From assembly GCA_003344405.1 (NCBI GenBank), contig NOWV01000045.1, positions 431,693-495,692 on the forward strand: a stretch of DNA of 64,000 nt. The letters run 5' to 3'. The notes below the pieces were generated by a model. It was not told the DNA's origin and did not search any database. It saw only the letters and a list, made by a program, of their open reading frames with translations. The position numbers and the translations under genes were made by a program. Origin of the DNA: Trichoplax sp. H2. Taxonomy: Eukaryota > Placozoa > Uniplacotomia > Trichoplacea. Of the stretch, positions 1-21,496 are shown piece by piece. The first letter of the stretch is position 1; every line of letters starts with the position of its first letter.

Positions 1-851
1 GAGACATTTACTGTATGCATTTATCGTATCATTTTTTGCTATCCTCATCGAGGCGCACCAGTGAAAAGAAATTGTTAGACCCATCCGTATTTGGCTACCG
101 AGTGACACCAACAATAATTTAGATAGATTTACAATGAATTCATTCGAATGGAGCATTAACAGTAAACAACTCAGTTACTACTATTTAGCCTGTAGACACT
201 GAATTGGCTGTACTATGTTCAGTGAGACGCGGGACTCGTAGAGAAGAAAAAACGAATCCCCGAAAATCCCATGTCTATCACGTTGCTAAGCCGACGGTAC
301 GATTGGATGGCTTAGAAAATAATTACAATCACGTAATCCTGCATAGGCATGTGAATGAATAATAATACAGTAATAATTTATTGTAATTACAGTGTCATCA
401 TCACGGTTAATGATAAAAACGGCAAGCACAGTAAAATTGACGCCATGTCGCTAGCCAAGAACCACAGATCATATACAGTATAGCACGCTGGGAAGCGGGG
501 GGGAATGATCGCGACTACCAACTTTAGAAACCATGCTGTTTAAACTGGACTAAATGCATTAATTAATTATTAATTAATTATTTTGCAATCCATTACGTAC
601 AGTACAGAACAGTACAGTACAGTACTGTACACTGTACAGTACAGTGCTAACTTCCCCTAACAGTAACAAAGATACCGAAAATAAATGGTAGTCATTGCCC
701 ATGCTCAGCAAAGAGGAAAACAATGAATCATCGAAAATAAATCATTACGTAATTAACAACATTTACCGTGTGTACTAGACACTGTATGCTACAGTATACT
801 GTAGTGATCAAGGACTGTACATTGTACACTTACTCAAGATTGAATGTTGAC
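1..851. other. 5' flank of BROX, no gene seen
   Basis: AT-rich DNA with no supportable coding region. It holds a cluster of the self-complementary GTAC word at about 598-645, a small TTAATTAA-rich stretch at about 559-582, and a further GTAC/TACAGT patch at about 785-830 just before the BROX start. No TATA box or other promoter element could be assigned with confidence. Confidence 0.6.
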
Positions 852-3800
852 ATGGCGGACCAGTGGTTCCACCGAAATCCCTTGAAGGCCACTTCTACTT
901 TGAAATTCGATAACGCAAAGAGAGTTTGCAAGAATAATGATGCTTTTAAGCTATTTGAGTAAGATTATAGTTCGCTTTTTCATGTTAGATGCTTGTTGAG
1001 AGTGGATTGACGTGATGATCATTTCTAAATGAGCTCTGCTTTACAGTACAGATTGCTATTTGTCACCTAATGGACTTGTTCAACAGTAGTGTAGGCAAAG
1101 TGAGGAAATGGCTGTTCCATGTTAGTGAATGGCATCGATTTCGCCTTGCAGTAGATATTCAGATAACTTGAACAACTAATGCAGAATCCAGTAACAGTAT
1201 AATGAAATAGTTTGAACTGCTGTTGACGCTGTAATGCGAGTTTATACAAGGGGTAGGCAATTGTAGGCATGTCTTTAGTCAGATTGTATCGCTGTTTCTT
1301 CTCAAATGTGTGATGATCTATTTTTCATGAATGAAAATACCCTTCTACGCGGTAAAATGACTCAATCAAATGATTGAACATTGGTAATACTTTAGTGAGT
1401 AGAAAAAGATTTGCAATTACATCAGTGATACTTCAGTCAACAGTGTAGGATTATATATATTTCTACAATTGTATTATGCAATAAGATATTGTGACAGCGA
1501 TAATGAGCAGTGATACAACGAAATTTTAAGAATGCCTTGTACAGTATTAGGCTAATATTGACTAGTGGGTTATGTCCTATCAATCTCCTACAGTATGTAG
1601 ACGATATGCCATATTTTACATGTTTATAGTTGTTTTAATCAACCTTACTTGTAATGTAGACTAATAAAAATAGATAGATATTATTAGTAGCCTATGCGTG
1701 TGCTTTGATGTTGGATGTTATACAATGGTTTATTACATCCTTCCGTATTGACACAATCGGTGGATCGTAATTCGTAGATAACTTTCAAATACTATAAGTA
1801 CGGTATATTTTCAATATCTTTTTCTCCTGTCACATAGTACAGCAATTTAGCTTATATCAGTACAGTCATTATAAAAGTGCTATGATGCAATTAAATCAAA
1901 TTTACCCACTTTCTATGCTAGTGAGGATAATAAACTATTAAGGGTTTTAACTACGATCTGCAATGTGTACTATGGATTACAAATTAAATGGTAAAATAAA
2001 ATAATGCTAACGAGTAGAATAGAAACATTTATAATAGTGTTAGTAGCATGGGAGTCAATGTTATTACAATGGGGTATCTTAAGAAACGATTCAAAGTTAT
2101 ACTTCTGTAATGCACTCTAATTAAGTCTTACTTTGCAATGTTTTTTCACACTTGGTAGAAAAACCAACGAAGAAAGAAAAAATCTACTCAATATCCTCAA
2201 AAATCCACAAAATGATATGAAACTTATCGAAACATCCTGGCAAAAATATTTTGCACTATATCTAGGCTTTGTTTTCAATGCCCACAAACCTGGACAAGAC
2301 AGTCCTTTGCGAAATTTAGTACCAGTCCATTGGACTCAATCGTTGACTGGTAGAATAACAGTGTGAGTAGTATGTAGCTGTTATTCACCGTAATCTATAC
2401 ACATAACAAAATTGAATACGGCACCCATATTTTACGAATTTGACAAATTTTTCTTTCCAAATATACCGTAGTACAATCTGTCCTATACAGTCATAATTAC
2501 TTATCTATTTATAATTCTGGAAATGCAAACAAATTCTGCTGTGTTAACTGACACAGCATTGCTATAACGTAGATTTCCTTCTAAAATGGTTATTCTAAAG
2601 TTCTAAAATGATTAAATATTTCATACGCATTTTTAGTTAAGCGTTTTCTTTATTCTCGATGTTACAGTAATACCTCTGACGGAATCTTTGAGCTAGCATC
2701 AATGCTAATCAATGTAGCTATTTGGCACATGAAACGCGCTTCATGTTTAGCGGAATCAGGGAGGTAAGCCTGCATTAGGAAGTAATGCAACTTACTGTAC
2801 AGTAATAAGATGATGATGTTGGATCGAAAAATTTTTTACTGTACGTTATTGCTATTATGAATAGTTTAATTCATCAGTTGATAATGCATACTTTAGTAAT
2901 CAGAATCTTAAATATATTATAGATCCTTTTACACTGAATACAGTATTTATGATGTATCATAAAGGAGATTACTGATTAATTATACTTTGTTAAATAACTA
3001 GCCTAACTATGGATGATGCCAAAGACATTCATAAATCACTTCGTATAGCTGCTGGATTATTTCAGTTTATAAAGGTGATACAGAAATGATTTTGTATCGG
3101 TGTAAATATAACTGGCCTGATCTTAACTGCATATAACGTTCTAATTTATCCCCGCTAACAATAGGAAAACTATGCAGCTTCTTTAACTTCGATCACTGGA
3201 TCTTGTAAAGATACCGAACAGCAAATATTAGAAGCATATTATACGCAGTGTATTTCAGAAGCTGAAGAAGGTGGGTATTATTCCGAGATACTATAACGCG
3301 AAATTAATTGCCCATTGTGGCTAACTATATGCTATATTTCCATACCGACAGCAGCTTCAATCTTGTAGATTAGCGTAATTTTTAATTAATATTCAATGGT
3401 TGTAATTACATCAACTACACCAAAAGAACTGTCTTATATTTTATCTAGTTACCGTTGCTAGAGCTATAGAACTAAAGCACCAGGCGTCTGTCGTTGGTGG
3501 CTTATCTTATGAAACTTCCAAGCACTTTCAAGCTGCTGGTAACACAACCAATCTAAACTTCAGATAAATCGTGTATCATTACCGTTTCTAAAATATTTCA
3601 TAATACACGTTATTATCATCTAAGAAGTAATATTGTAATAAAATGACTATGATTAGTTATACTAATTTATATTTGTTGACTTTAGCAACTTTATTATCAT
3701 CTGTAAATGTAAATTATGCGGGCAAATGGAAGAAATACTTAGTTTTGAAATCCGTTTTTTATAAAGCATGCGTAAGTGCCCGTAGTCTATGATTGTAGTT

Positions 3801-4683
3801 AGAATTATTATTTAAAGTCCTAGATAGACTTACAATTTGATGATTTCTTAGGCCTACGGGTGTTATTCAGAAGTTTTATTACAAAAAGATAAATGCGGTG
3901 AAGCAGTCAAGTTTGGACAAGAGGCTTTGCAGTGTATGTCAGCAAAGATAGTTGTATAGTTAGTAACGGAAACGTTAACTTAGATTTGATAGCATCCTGT
4001 ACTAGGTTACTGGTTTAAATTCTTGGCTAATGACTAGTATATCCTATTTCTAGTATATAACAGTATTGAAAGTGCCTGCAGAGAGTATCTGCGTTTTAAA
4101 GGCGAAGGTAAAGCTGCCAGAGTTATTGATCACCAATTTTTTAGAAAAGTTGGAACAATGATCAAGCGTAATCTGGATAAAGCTAACAGAGAAAATGGCT
4201 TTATGTAAATTTTTAAAATTAAATTTTTCACTTTTGGTAGTTTATCCATTACACTCAAGTATTGCATTCTTTACTGAAAATTGTAGATATCATCATAGAG
4301 TGCCTGCAGAATTGCCTCAACTCGATTTAGAAGCAAAGTACGGAATCGTACAACCTGAAAGTATTACTATGCCGCCTGCTGATGAAGGATGGACAGAACA
4401 AATTTATGCTTCGATTGATGCCCACGCCTATGCTACAACGGTACTACTGATATCAACTATCTATAATATTTTAAGATCATCTATACTTACCTAGCTACCT
4501 TGTGCACTAAATATAATTTGTTACTACTCTTTGTTCATTTAAGTTGCCCATCTAAAATTTAATTTTAATTTACAGGCTGCACAAAAGGATACGGAAGCAG
4601 TTAAGGAGTTACCTGCTGTGGCGGAAGTACCAGGCAAGCAACAAAGCCAGAAATCAGGAGATTCGTTATGCATTATTTCGTAG
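852..4683 (+). CDS. BROX: BRO1-domain protein BROX, 11 exons
   Basis: BROX is a BRO1-domain protein that binds ESCRT-III CHMP proteins and sits on endosomal or nuclear membranes. Exons in phase: 852-958, 2159-2362, 2668-2763, 3002-3074, 3165-3270, 3449-3538, 3686-3771, 3852-3933, 4054-4204, 4287-4440, 4576-4683, giving 418 residues (human about 411). The N-terminus MADQWFHRNPLKAT is very close to the human one, and blocks such as ARAIELKH, GLSYETSKHF and RENGFIYHHRVPAELPQL follow the family order through the BRO1 domain. The last four residues are CIIS, a CaaX box of the kind farnesylated in BROX, followed at once by the stop. The start chosen is the in-frame ATG that yields the conserved N-terminus; an upstream in-frame ATG at 768 lies in repeat-like sequence. 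Intron 1 is long (1.2 kb). Convergent with the MSK gene. Confidence 0.93.
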
Positions 4684-5937
4684 TTCCTGAAATCAGTTTA
4701 TTCTCGCATGGTTATATATGTCCATATAATATTTTGAGATTCGCTCGCGAACACAACTTCGTATCTACTTTCAACAATCGTATTAATATTGCTGTTGCCT
4801 CAATGCATATCTATGTTACATGCTTGACGAAGATACAGCTGACTATCTGTTTCTTGTTGTATTTCGTAAGTTGTATGCTACTGTATCATTAACTTAATAG
4901 ATTTAAAAACGTAGGTTAAAATATCAATGTGACTGGCATAATACAGACGGTAATCTTGTACAGGTTAAAAATATTAGGCTGCTTAAAAATTACGAGTATG
5001 TCATAATTATTTTATAATTTTTATTTGAATGATTTCTTTATCCTTAGCTACATTTTAATTGATAAAATGTTACTGGATTGTATATTTGTACAACATGTGC
5101 TATATTGGCGTGTTTCATGTATATTTAACATAGTAGATAAGCAGTAAAACGTTATGATACAATTTTCAATGTATGCGTCCTTTTAGTATAAATCGAAATA
5201 TTTAATCACCTTGAAAAATCATAACCTATTTCGTACGCTAAGGGTTCATAAGGAAAGTTCGTCAGGAGGTATTTATTATAAATAGACTTTTAAGGTGAGC
5301 GGGTATCCAATTGTCAGATGTATAACTCTTTCAGTAAATATTACAATATCTGTTGCTTCCTGTACCAATAAGAGTATAACTGTTGGATTTCCGCAACGAC
5401 AGTTATAGGATACAAGTATAGTACTTTAAAATCTATGTACATTTCATAATAGTCTGTAAATTATAAAAATATACGGGTTATAATGATATTTTAAATATAC
5501 TATATTCCGTGTTATCATCGGTAGTAAAACAAGAATTTCATTAGAATTAGGCGGTAAAAGAGGGTAACAAAATACTAGCACAATCCTACGCAAATGATAA
5601 TTTAATTAATGGATCAAAGGAAAAGAGAATTTGCACTTTATGCCGTTAGAGAATCGATAATGTCAATGTTAGTAAATATTTTTTTTATCTAAATTATTGC
5701 ATTCGAAATTGCGTAAGTCATAAAATAAAGACTGCGATACCGCATTATTATATCGAAATAGATATATTCGATAGTAACTTATAGCGATAATAAAATCGTT
5801 TTAATTCAGCTTGAGGAATAATTTGTTTATAAAAAAGTAAAATAAATACAGTAGCGGTGGTAAATAATAATTAGTTTCGACAATTTAAATTAATTGAATT
5901 GAATTTATTACAGATACAGTAAAATTTCGAAGTTACT
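4684..5937. other. Convergent gap between BROX and MSK
   Basis: Holds the 3' ends of two tail-to-tail genes. It is AT-rich with no supportable coding region, no long GTAC-word cluster and no tandem repeat that I can see. Confidence 0.6.
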
Positions 5938-13936
<7,999 letters not shown>

Positions 13937-14320
13937 ATCGATCTTGAATCGATTGCAAAGAGAGAGAGAAAAAATGGCTTGGATGAGTTCGATGACTAAA
14001 CTTGTTTATCTCGTCGTTTTACTCAACTTTTATGGGTAAACAGAATCACAGTGTACAGTACTGTGCACTGTACAGAGGTCAGATTCAATACTGTAGTGGA
14101 CTTGGCTAGAGCGTGTCAAGCCTCTACTATCCTTATATGGATTAGTATGGATTTCAGCCATCCTAGACGATCCATAGGCAGTTTGGCCACGCAAAAGGAA
14201 TATACTGTACAGTACTTTCCGAGGACAGGAAGATTCAGTGTTGGACAGACAGATAGACAGGATAGGTCGACAGATTTAGTACGGTACTCTACTGTCTAGT
14301 ACAGTACAGTACAGCACCAT

Positions 14321-14836
14321 CAACTACTTTACCATAGGTCTTGATGGAAACAAGCAACTACTGCATTTTGAAAAGGACTTGTCAAATCTCAATGATCAAT
14401 CTTACCCCCTAAAATCGGCCCATTTCAAAATGGTAATCAAGCGAGAGGGACATTAACAAATGGTAATCAAGAGAGAGACATTATTTGCTCTGTCAACTAC
14501 TGTACCATAGGTCTTGATGGAAACAAGCAACTGCTGCATTGAAAAGGACTTGTCAAATCTCAATGATCAATCTACCCCTAAAATCGGCCCATTTCAAAAT
14601 GGTAATCAAGCGAGAGGGACATTGACAAATGGTAATCAAGAGAGAGGGGCATTATTTGCTCTGTCAACTACTGTACCATAGGTCTTGATGGAAACAAGCG
14701 ACTACTGCATTGAAAAGGACTTGTCAAATCTCAATGATCAATCTTACCCCCTAAAATCGGCCTATTTCAAAATGGTAATCAACCGAGAGGGACATTAACA
14801 AATGGTAATCAAGAGAGAGGGACATTATTTGCACTG
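14321..14836. repeat. Three direct copies of a 172-bp unit
   Basis: Copies start at 14321, 14493 and 14665 with 'caactactgtaccatagg' and differ by only a few bases. Each unit itself holds two sub-repeats of 'aatggtaatcaagngagag'. High identity means recent amplification. Confidence 0.9.
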
Positions 14837-14849
14837 TAAGTTCGTTTCC

Positions 14850-14930
14850 AGTCACTCTCTCTTGATTACCATTTTGAAATTGGACGATTTTGTGGGTGTG
14901 ATTGATCATTGAGAAGTCCCTGCTATTGAA
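14850..14930 (-). repeat. Inverted partial copy of the 172-bp unit
   Basis: Read on the minus strand, this stretch gives 'caatgatcaatcacacccac', then 'atttcaaaatggtaatcaag' and 'gagagag', matching the middle of the upstream unit. The array therefore ends in an inverted half copy and could form a long hairpin. Confidence 0.8.
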
Positions 14931-15702
14931 TGTGTACAGTACTGTATAGTGTAGAACCGTATATACTGTAAATATCAGGTTGGAGAGGAAGATCTCCATT
15001 TTCTCAATGTTACTACCAAATGAATACCAAATGACCTCAGAAATAAAGTCGGTTGAAAATTTGGATTCACACCTTATAGGATAGCCTATTACATGTCCAT
15101 CGTAGCAGTACGATCTCATTTACTTTCGATTTAAAATCCTTCCCCCCCCCCAAAAAAAAGTAAATTACGCTATAGTAGATATTCAGTATACGTATAGTGC
15201 ACGGTTGTGCATAAATACTGTACATATACAGTATATATTATATATGACTATAGAATGGCATATTAGTAAATTACTGAAATTTCCAATGGTATATTAGTAA
15301 TTATGAAATTATACTGTGGCAAATCAGTAATTTAGTCTATATTATATTATTATATATACAGTACACATCGCTACAGCCTGTTAGAAGGGTTTAAAAGGTG
15401 CCTATCCATGGCCCAGACTACCTTTTAGCCTTAAAATACCCATGAGAATGCTTCTCATAATCCTGAAATCCCCTCTGCAGCAGGGGTCAACAGAGGGTAA
15501 TTGAATGCACATGTTGTAAAATACCGCTGCATACTCCAGTTTTACCTCAATCATGCAACATAAAATTATTGGACGAATATTGATTGTGCTGTAGTCTGCG
15601 ACCCGCTGTCAAATCAAGTTGTTTGACAATTTCTAGTTGATGTCACTCCATTACTGACTTTGTACTATAGTAATAAGCAAGGCAGTCTGTGCTACACGAA
15701 TA

Positions 15703-15858
15703 AATGAATTAATTAATGAATGAATTTATTACACAAACACACACGATAGTCGCTAACTCTACTTAAAAGCAATCAAGTTAAATGAATTAATGAATGAATG
15801 AATTTATTATACAAACACACACGATAGTCGCTAACTCTACTCAAAAGCAATCAAGTTA
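15703..15858. repeat. Tandem duplication of about 78 bp
   Basis: Two near-identical copies, starting at about 15703 and 15781, each with 'tgaatgaatttatta', 'caaacacacacgatagtcgc' and 'aaaagcaatcaagtta'. No coding content seen. Confidence 0.85.
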
Positions 15859-16433
15859 TTAGCCTAGCACAGAGATATTACAGCTTAAACTGCTTGATTA
15901 TACATTACATGAGCGTATTCATCCGATCATACACAACATATTGATAGGTTATAATCCATCGCGCTATATTCCAATCAAGTGCGAGAACATGAACGAAGGA
16001 GGAAGTAAAAGAGAGTTGAACGAGTAATATTGATGTCATAGCTACAGTGTACAGTACAAAGGAAGTCTATAGTACACTCCAGTACTGTAGCATAGTGGAA
16101 GAACGGTACTGGTGGCTTCCCCTGTGCACAGCGTTTACACTAGATAGACCTGTCAATAAAAGACCTTTTTGAATAAAGTAGTCTACAGTAGTATAGTTCG
16201 TACAGTGTATAGTACTGTAAACCATACTGGCCTGCAGACTGCAGTTGAGCTGAGCAACTTGATTGCAATCATGGAGAGCAGTGTGGAAGACGCTGCAGAA
16301 TGATCAATTTAAATAGTCCACTGTCCGTTAATTTGCGATTCAATCCATGAAATAAATTGTATTCAATTCAAGCTAATCTTAGTTAGAACTTGAATCTTCA
16401 ACTATTTTATCCTTATACAATACTTGGCATAAG

Positions 16434-19400
16434 ATGATGATACGCTCCAACATTCTCAACTTGGTGACTCCGAAAATTGCACAGGTACACCGCCGACTGC
16501 ATGAAGAGTCTGTTAGAATAGTTGTATATCACAAGTAGACGAGATATTCTTGTGCAGTGAGATTGATAGCTAGAGCAATACTAAACTGTAAATGCATCAT
16601 TACCATGTAACAAACGATGAATTGATTAGATCATACTGTACGCGTATAGAGTACAATTTTATGGTGATATACCTTTCAGCAGCAATGTACAGTAGAATTT
16701 CTTTCTGTCTCTTAATATTGCGATTGACGTCATTATCTTAATCTAGTTTGGCCTTTGGCGACCGCCACTGTTGCTGCGGCTTTTTTCTTCTAGTCAAGTC
16801 AATTATTTCGCCAAAAAGAAATCCAAGGAAGCTAAAAAGGTATATCTTAACTTATTCTGGAGTATTTGAGATCTTTTACCAGTAGACTGCCTGTACCATA
16901 TTATAATGCGGTATCAATGAATGAATCGTTTCTCTTAAGTCAAGAGTGTGTATTGCATATCCATTTAGTTATCGTCAACACAAATCCTACTACGCTCTAA
17001 CATGAGCCTTCTCCAGTTTGCAAATGAAATCAAGGTAGAGCCAGGTAAGATTTCTTATTCTCTTTAAAATTATCAGAACCGTCAAACTGCTAACTGCAGT
17101 ATTGAGTTCGCCGTAATGCTTATGCTTATTATTAAGTCTACAACTTTCTTGATTGATATAATTGCATGTGTATCTTATATTTGCCTCTAAGTTTATGCTC
17201 AAACTGAAATGATTCATGAATTGAAACTAACTATATGATACAAATATCCGTGCAAAATCCTTTAAAATTATCTACAATATACCTACATCATTCCTTTCAG
17301 AAATTTTATGCCGAAAACTGCAAGAGTTAGATGATACCAATCAATACAAGATGGATACAAGTAAGCATTAGTCGTGCCTTCGTACAAGATCTCACTACAG
17401 TTTAAATATGTTACTCACTGTTCCAATTGCAAACTTATCAATTTCATTAATCGAATTCCATGGGTATATACTGTAGTAAAGTCGTATGAGGTGCAGTGTA
17501 GAATGATAAAACGAAAATCAATTGACTTTTAGTATTATCCTTTACATGATGAGATGCTCGCCTAAGTCATTGAAAATTGGGTTGATTTTGTTAATATCCC
17601 TATTCTAGTCTTAAGTAGAGATCTGCAAGATTTACTATTATTAGAATATAATATAGCAGCTGACGAAATATCTCACGGTACATCCCCTAGCAGGTAATGT
17701 TAATATGATTTCACCATCGATATGTTGTTATGGATGCAATTTGGTACATTGTTTAATGGACGTCTAATAGTAATCTTTTATTATCGTAGTGTATTAGAGG
17801 ATAAGGCAGCATTGGTAACTCGACCACCAGTTGTAACCATCATGGGTCATATTGATCATGGAAAAACAACACTTTTAGATCAGTTACGCCACACGTCAGT
17901 TGCAGCTGGTGAGGCTGGTGGAATTACTCAACATATTGGAGCATTTTTAGGTCAGTATTAGAATTTCTATCTTACCCTTAGTTGCTACTGCTACTACTTT
18001 GTATTGCATTATTATTGGAAACAGTATTTAATTAACAGATGCGTAATGATAATCTTTGCACCTCAGTTAACGTCGCAGAAGGAAAACAAATTACCTTCCT
18101 GGATACGCCTGGTCATGCCGCTTTCACTTCTATGAGAGCTCGTGGAGCTAACGTTACTGATGTTGTAGTTTTAGTAATTGCAGCTGATGATGGAATTAAA
18201 CCACAAACAACTGAATCTATAAAATATGCAAAATTAGCTGGAGTACCGATTATTGTGGCAATAAATAAAATTGACAAAAAAGGTACAAATATTAGTAAAG
18301 TTAAATTAGAGTGTTTACGAAACGGATTGCAATTAGAAGAATATGGAGGAGAAATTCAAGCTATTGAAGTTTCTGCCCTGAAGGTATCTTGTTAACTATT
18401 GACGTGAACTCTTCTTCCTGTATCCGTTATAACTGAAATTTATTAACGGTGTATTGATTATGGTAGGGGACAAATTTGGATAACTTAATCGAAGCTATAT
18501 TAATACACGGCGAAATAGCTAACTTGAGAGCTGATCCTACATCTACCGTAAAAGGAGTCGTTATCGAATCGAAAGTTGATAAAGGCTTGGGGTTTGTCTT
18601 TGTTAGCGATATATACATGTTTTCTGATAAATATGAAAATATTCGCTCATGTCTCTCTTCTGGTAGGAACGTTTCAACTGTTTTAGTGGAACGTGGAACT
18701 CTGAGGAAAGGGCAGTTTTTAGTCAGCGGCTCTACTTTTGCAAAAGTAAGCTTAAATGTTTGTCTATTGAATATACGTATCCCAGCGGTATGATAAGTTT
18801 ATGACTATATTACTTTATATCAAGTATTCATTGCTAATAGGACGAACTGTAAGATTATTCATTTTAGTAAGCCTAACATTTCTATCACCTATCCGATTTC
18901 CTATCTATAAATAAAAATTTGAGATGTTATAGTTAATGATTTCAGATTATCAAACACTATAGAAAATTTTCTTCTATCCTTTCAACAGGTCAGATTACTT
19001 TTAAATCACGCCGGCAAACAAATTAAAGAAGCGTTACCTTCTCATCCAATCCAGGTTGTCGGATGGCGGAATTTACCTGAAGTAGGAGATGATGTAATAC
19101 AAACCAACTCAGAGGTAAAGCAACAATCTAATTCATATTAGCTATTAATATTATGTTAAAATACAAATTAGTTACAGGAAAATATATATATGTAATAGCT
19201 AAATTTCTGACATTAGCTGCAAACTTATAGCATTACAATGCTTGATTCTCCAGCCTTATCATGTCTTGCCATTGTTTTTTAAGGCTGAGTCTCGCGAGTT
19301 GATAGATATTAGGAATTTAATATTAAAAAGGCGTCGAGAAGAAGCTAATTCGGTAGTAGCGCTTAAAAGGAAGCAATCAGAAGGTGTCTTGAAAAACAAA

Positions 19401-20495
19401 AATAAGGGAGATCCGATCTTGGATACGGCCGAGGAGCAAAATGAACTGCCTAAGCTTGCTATTGTTTTAAAAGGTATACAGCATTACTAAAGTTTACATT
19501 TCATCGTATTACTGTAGTTGCCACGTAGAATTTCATGATGGTATTTCTCATGGTTTTGTAATAATAAGGAGATGTCACTGGATCCGTAGAAGCTGTTATA
19601 GAAGCTATACAAACTTTTAAATCTAACGCTATCGAGATCAAGATACTCGAGTCAGGCGTTGGACCTATAGTTGAAAGTGACATCGAATTGGCTGATTCTT
19701 TTCAAGGCATGTGTCATTAATTTTTCATGGAGTGTCCATAAGTATTGCACTTTCGATTAACTTTATTCTCTAAACTTGACTTAGGCATTATCCTAGGATT
19801 TAACGTTAAACCAACGAAAGAATCTAGACAATTAGCCAAAAAGCTGGACACATATATATACTCTAGTAATATAATTTATAATCTGCTGGAAATTGTTAAG
19901 GTAGTGCTTTAGAAGTGTATTGTGAAGTAACTCTGTAATCATTTAAGATCACTACCGGAAAAAAATAAGCATTAGTATTAATCATATAATCAAATATATT
20001 AATCAACTAAATTTTATTATTCCTATTTCAAACTTATAGAAGGAAGTTTTGGCTAGATTGCCGCTAATCTCAAAGGAAGAATTTGTAGGAGAGGCTAATG
20101 TATTACAAATATTTGATATTGGTGTAAGTAACCGTAAGACGGTACAAGTAGCTGGATGTCGTATCTTAGAGGGTGCCTTGCAGAGAAACGCAGTATTTCG
20201 AGTTTCTAGGAATTCTGAAGTTGTATATGAGGGTTTGTATTTTACTATATCGTATAGTCTTTATATTCAATTTTACCTTTTTAAAGCATTTGTTGAACTA
20301 CTGTATATAACATTCTTCTTATTTATGATAGGTCCAGCTAATTCACTGAAACATCTGAAAAACGATGTGGATATAGTTAAAAAGGGTCAAGAGTGTGGGA
20401 TTAGTTTCGGAAATACATGTACAGTTGAAGAAAATGACAAAATAACTTGTTTTACTATCAAAAAGACCGAGCAAACTGTTGATTGGGATTTTTAA
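16434..20495 (+). CDS. MTIF2: Mitochondrial translation initiation factor IF-2, 15 exons
   Basis: GTPase that places initiator fMet-tRNA on the mitochondrial small ribosomal subunit. Exons: 16434-16484, 16747-16839, 16969-17044, 17301-17360, 17609-17693, 17790-17950, 18067-18383, 18467-18591, 18667-18745, 18989-19114, 19284-19473, 19572-19706, 19785-19900, 20040-20232, 20332-20495; 656 residues (human 727). The N-terminus is Arg/Ser-rich with no acidic residues, as in a mitochondrial presequence ([20 protein letters not shown]). GTPase motifs: GHIDHGKT (G1), [10 protein letters not shown] (G2), DTPGH (G3), NKID (G4), SAL (G5); then domain II with ERGTLRKG, a helical linker, [10 protein letters not shown] and the C-terminal barrel ending near VDWDF. 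The 12th intron uses a GC donor (CAAG/GCATGT at 19707), and only this choice keeps the frame. Convergent with RPS27A. Confidence 0.94.
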
Positions 20496-21496
20496 GGATA
20501 TTGGTAGATTTTTAAATTCCTCGGGGTATTTCATAATAAATTATGCTATTGCCTCAATGAACATTATTTAGGTCTGAATTAATTTTCTTGATTTTGAATT
20601 TGGTTATGAGATACCTGATAATACTCTCATGGATTAACCTGGTCAATGTCATTTTTAGCAAATTTATTATGTGATGATGTATGTTATTTATACACCGTAC
20701 TACTAAAATTATGCAATAAAGAGCGATATTATTATAGAAATTAAAAGTAATATTGTGCATTACACAACCCGTGCTTTCCTCATGCGGATCTACCCTAAAA
20801 TTCCTCAATAATGGAACTTTATTGTTGATTCAACTTACCTAATTTTAAGAAATATGCGTGTTTTAAATATGAAACTTTACAGGTTTATCCTATGTTAAAC
20901 GATAAATTTTCGTTGTAAACTGAAGTCAAATGTAACATAGGCTCTAGTTTTAACCTTGGTTCCGATCTCTCGAGAGCGAACAATTTCAGTAATTCACATA
21001 CAGACAGAAACTCAAAAAAGTTATCGTAGGTAAAACCGAAAGACCCCAATGTACACTGAATAGTTAAGTAATCTAACCAGAATTACGAAGGATTATCGGA
21101 AGCCAGGCATAAGAACACTAAGAGTTTCAGTATACAAGTCTACACCACCAAGGGCAGGCCTAAGATACCCTTCGATTTGCAATATTACTTAGGTCAATGT
21201 ACTATTTGTGCAGCAAATTGTGCTTTAACGTAAAAGAACATGCCGAATTCTCTTCTTTTCCATTAGTAGCACGAATAATAAAGCAGGATACAAGTGATTG
21301 GAAGCAATTCCATACGTCATTTCTAGTAGTAGGATATAACTGATAGCTTTGCAGCAAGTTTACAGTGGTTAATCGACGATCGATGCTGATTAAAATTGAC
21401 AGTTTTTATTTTGTTACACCACTATCATCTCATAATGATTTACAGTACAAATGCGGAAATGAAACAATGCATAAGTATTTAACGTTATAAAATGCA
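20496..21496. other. Convergent gap between MTIF2 and RPS27A
   Basis: Contains the two 3' ends and about 1 kb of AT-rich DNA. I see no gene, tRNA or repeat array here, and no GTAC-word cluster. Confidence 0.55.
20535..20540 (+). terminator. Possible polyadenylation signal of MTIF2
   Basis: AATAAA lies 40 bases after the MTIF2 stop. In AT-rich DNA this hexamer occurs by chance, so position is the only support. Confidence 0.35.

Larger units (their letters stand above)
13937..16433. other. Divergent gap between MSK and MTIF2, rich in repeats
   Basis: This head-to-head intergenic region should hold both promoters. It contains GTAC-word clusters (about 14050-14080, 14200-14315, 14935-14960, 16040-16110, 16200-16220), the 172-bp triplication, a 78-bp duplication and AT-rich palindromic stretches at about 15215-15360. 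Translated segments here read as repeat sequence, and I find no gene. Confidence 0.7.

Noticed and set aside
20881-21200. Possible small structured RNA gene between MTIF2 and RPS27A
   Set aside because: Short complementary words were seen, but no tRNA cloverleaf, snRNA motif or clear promoter could be recognised.
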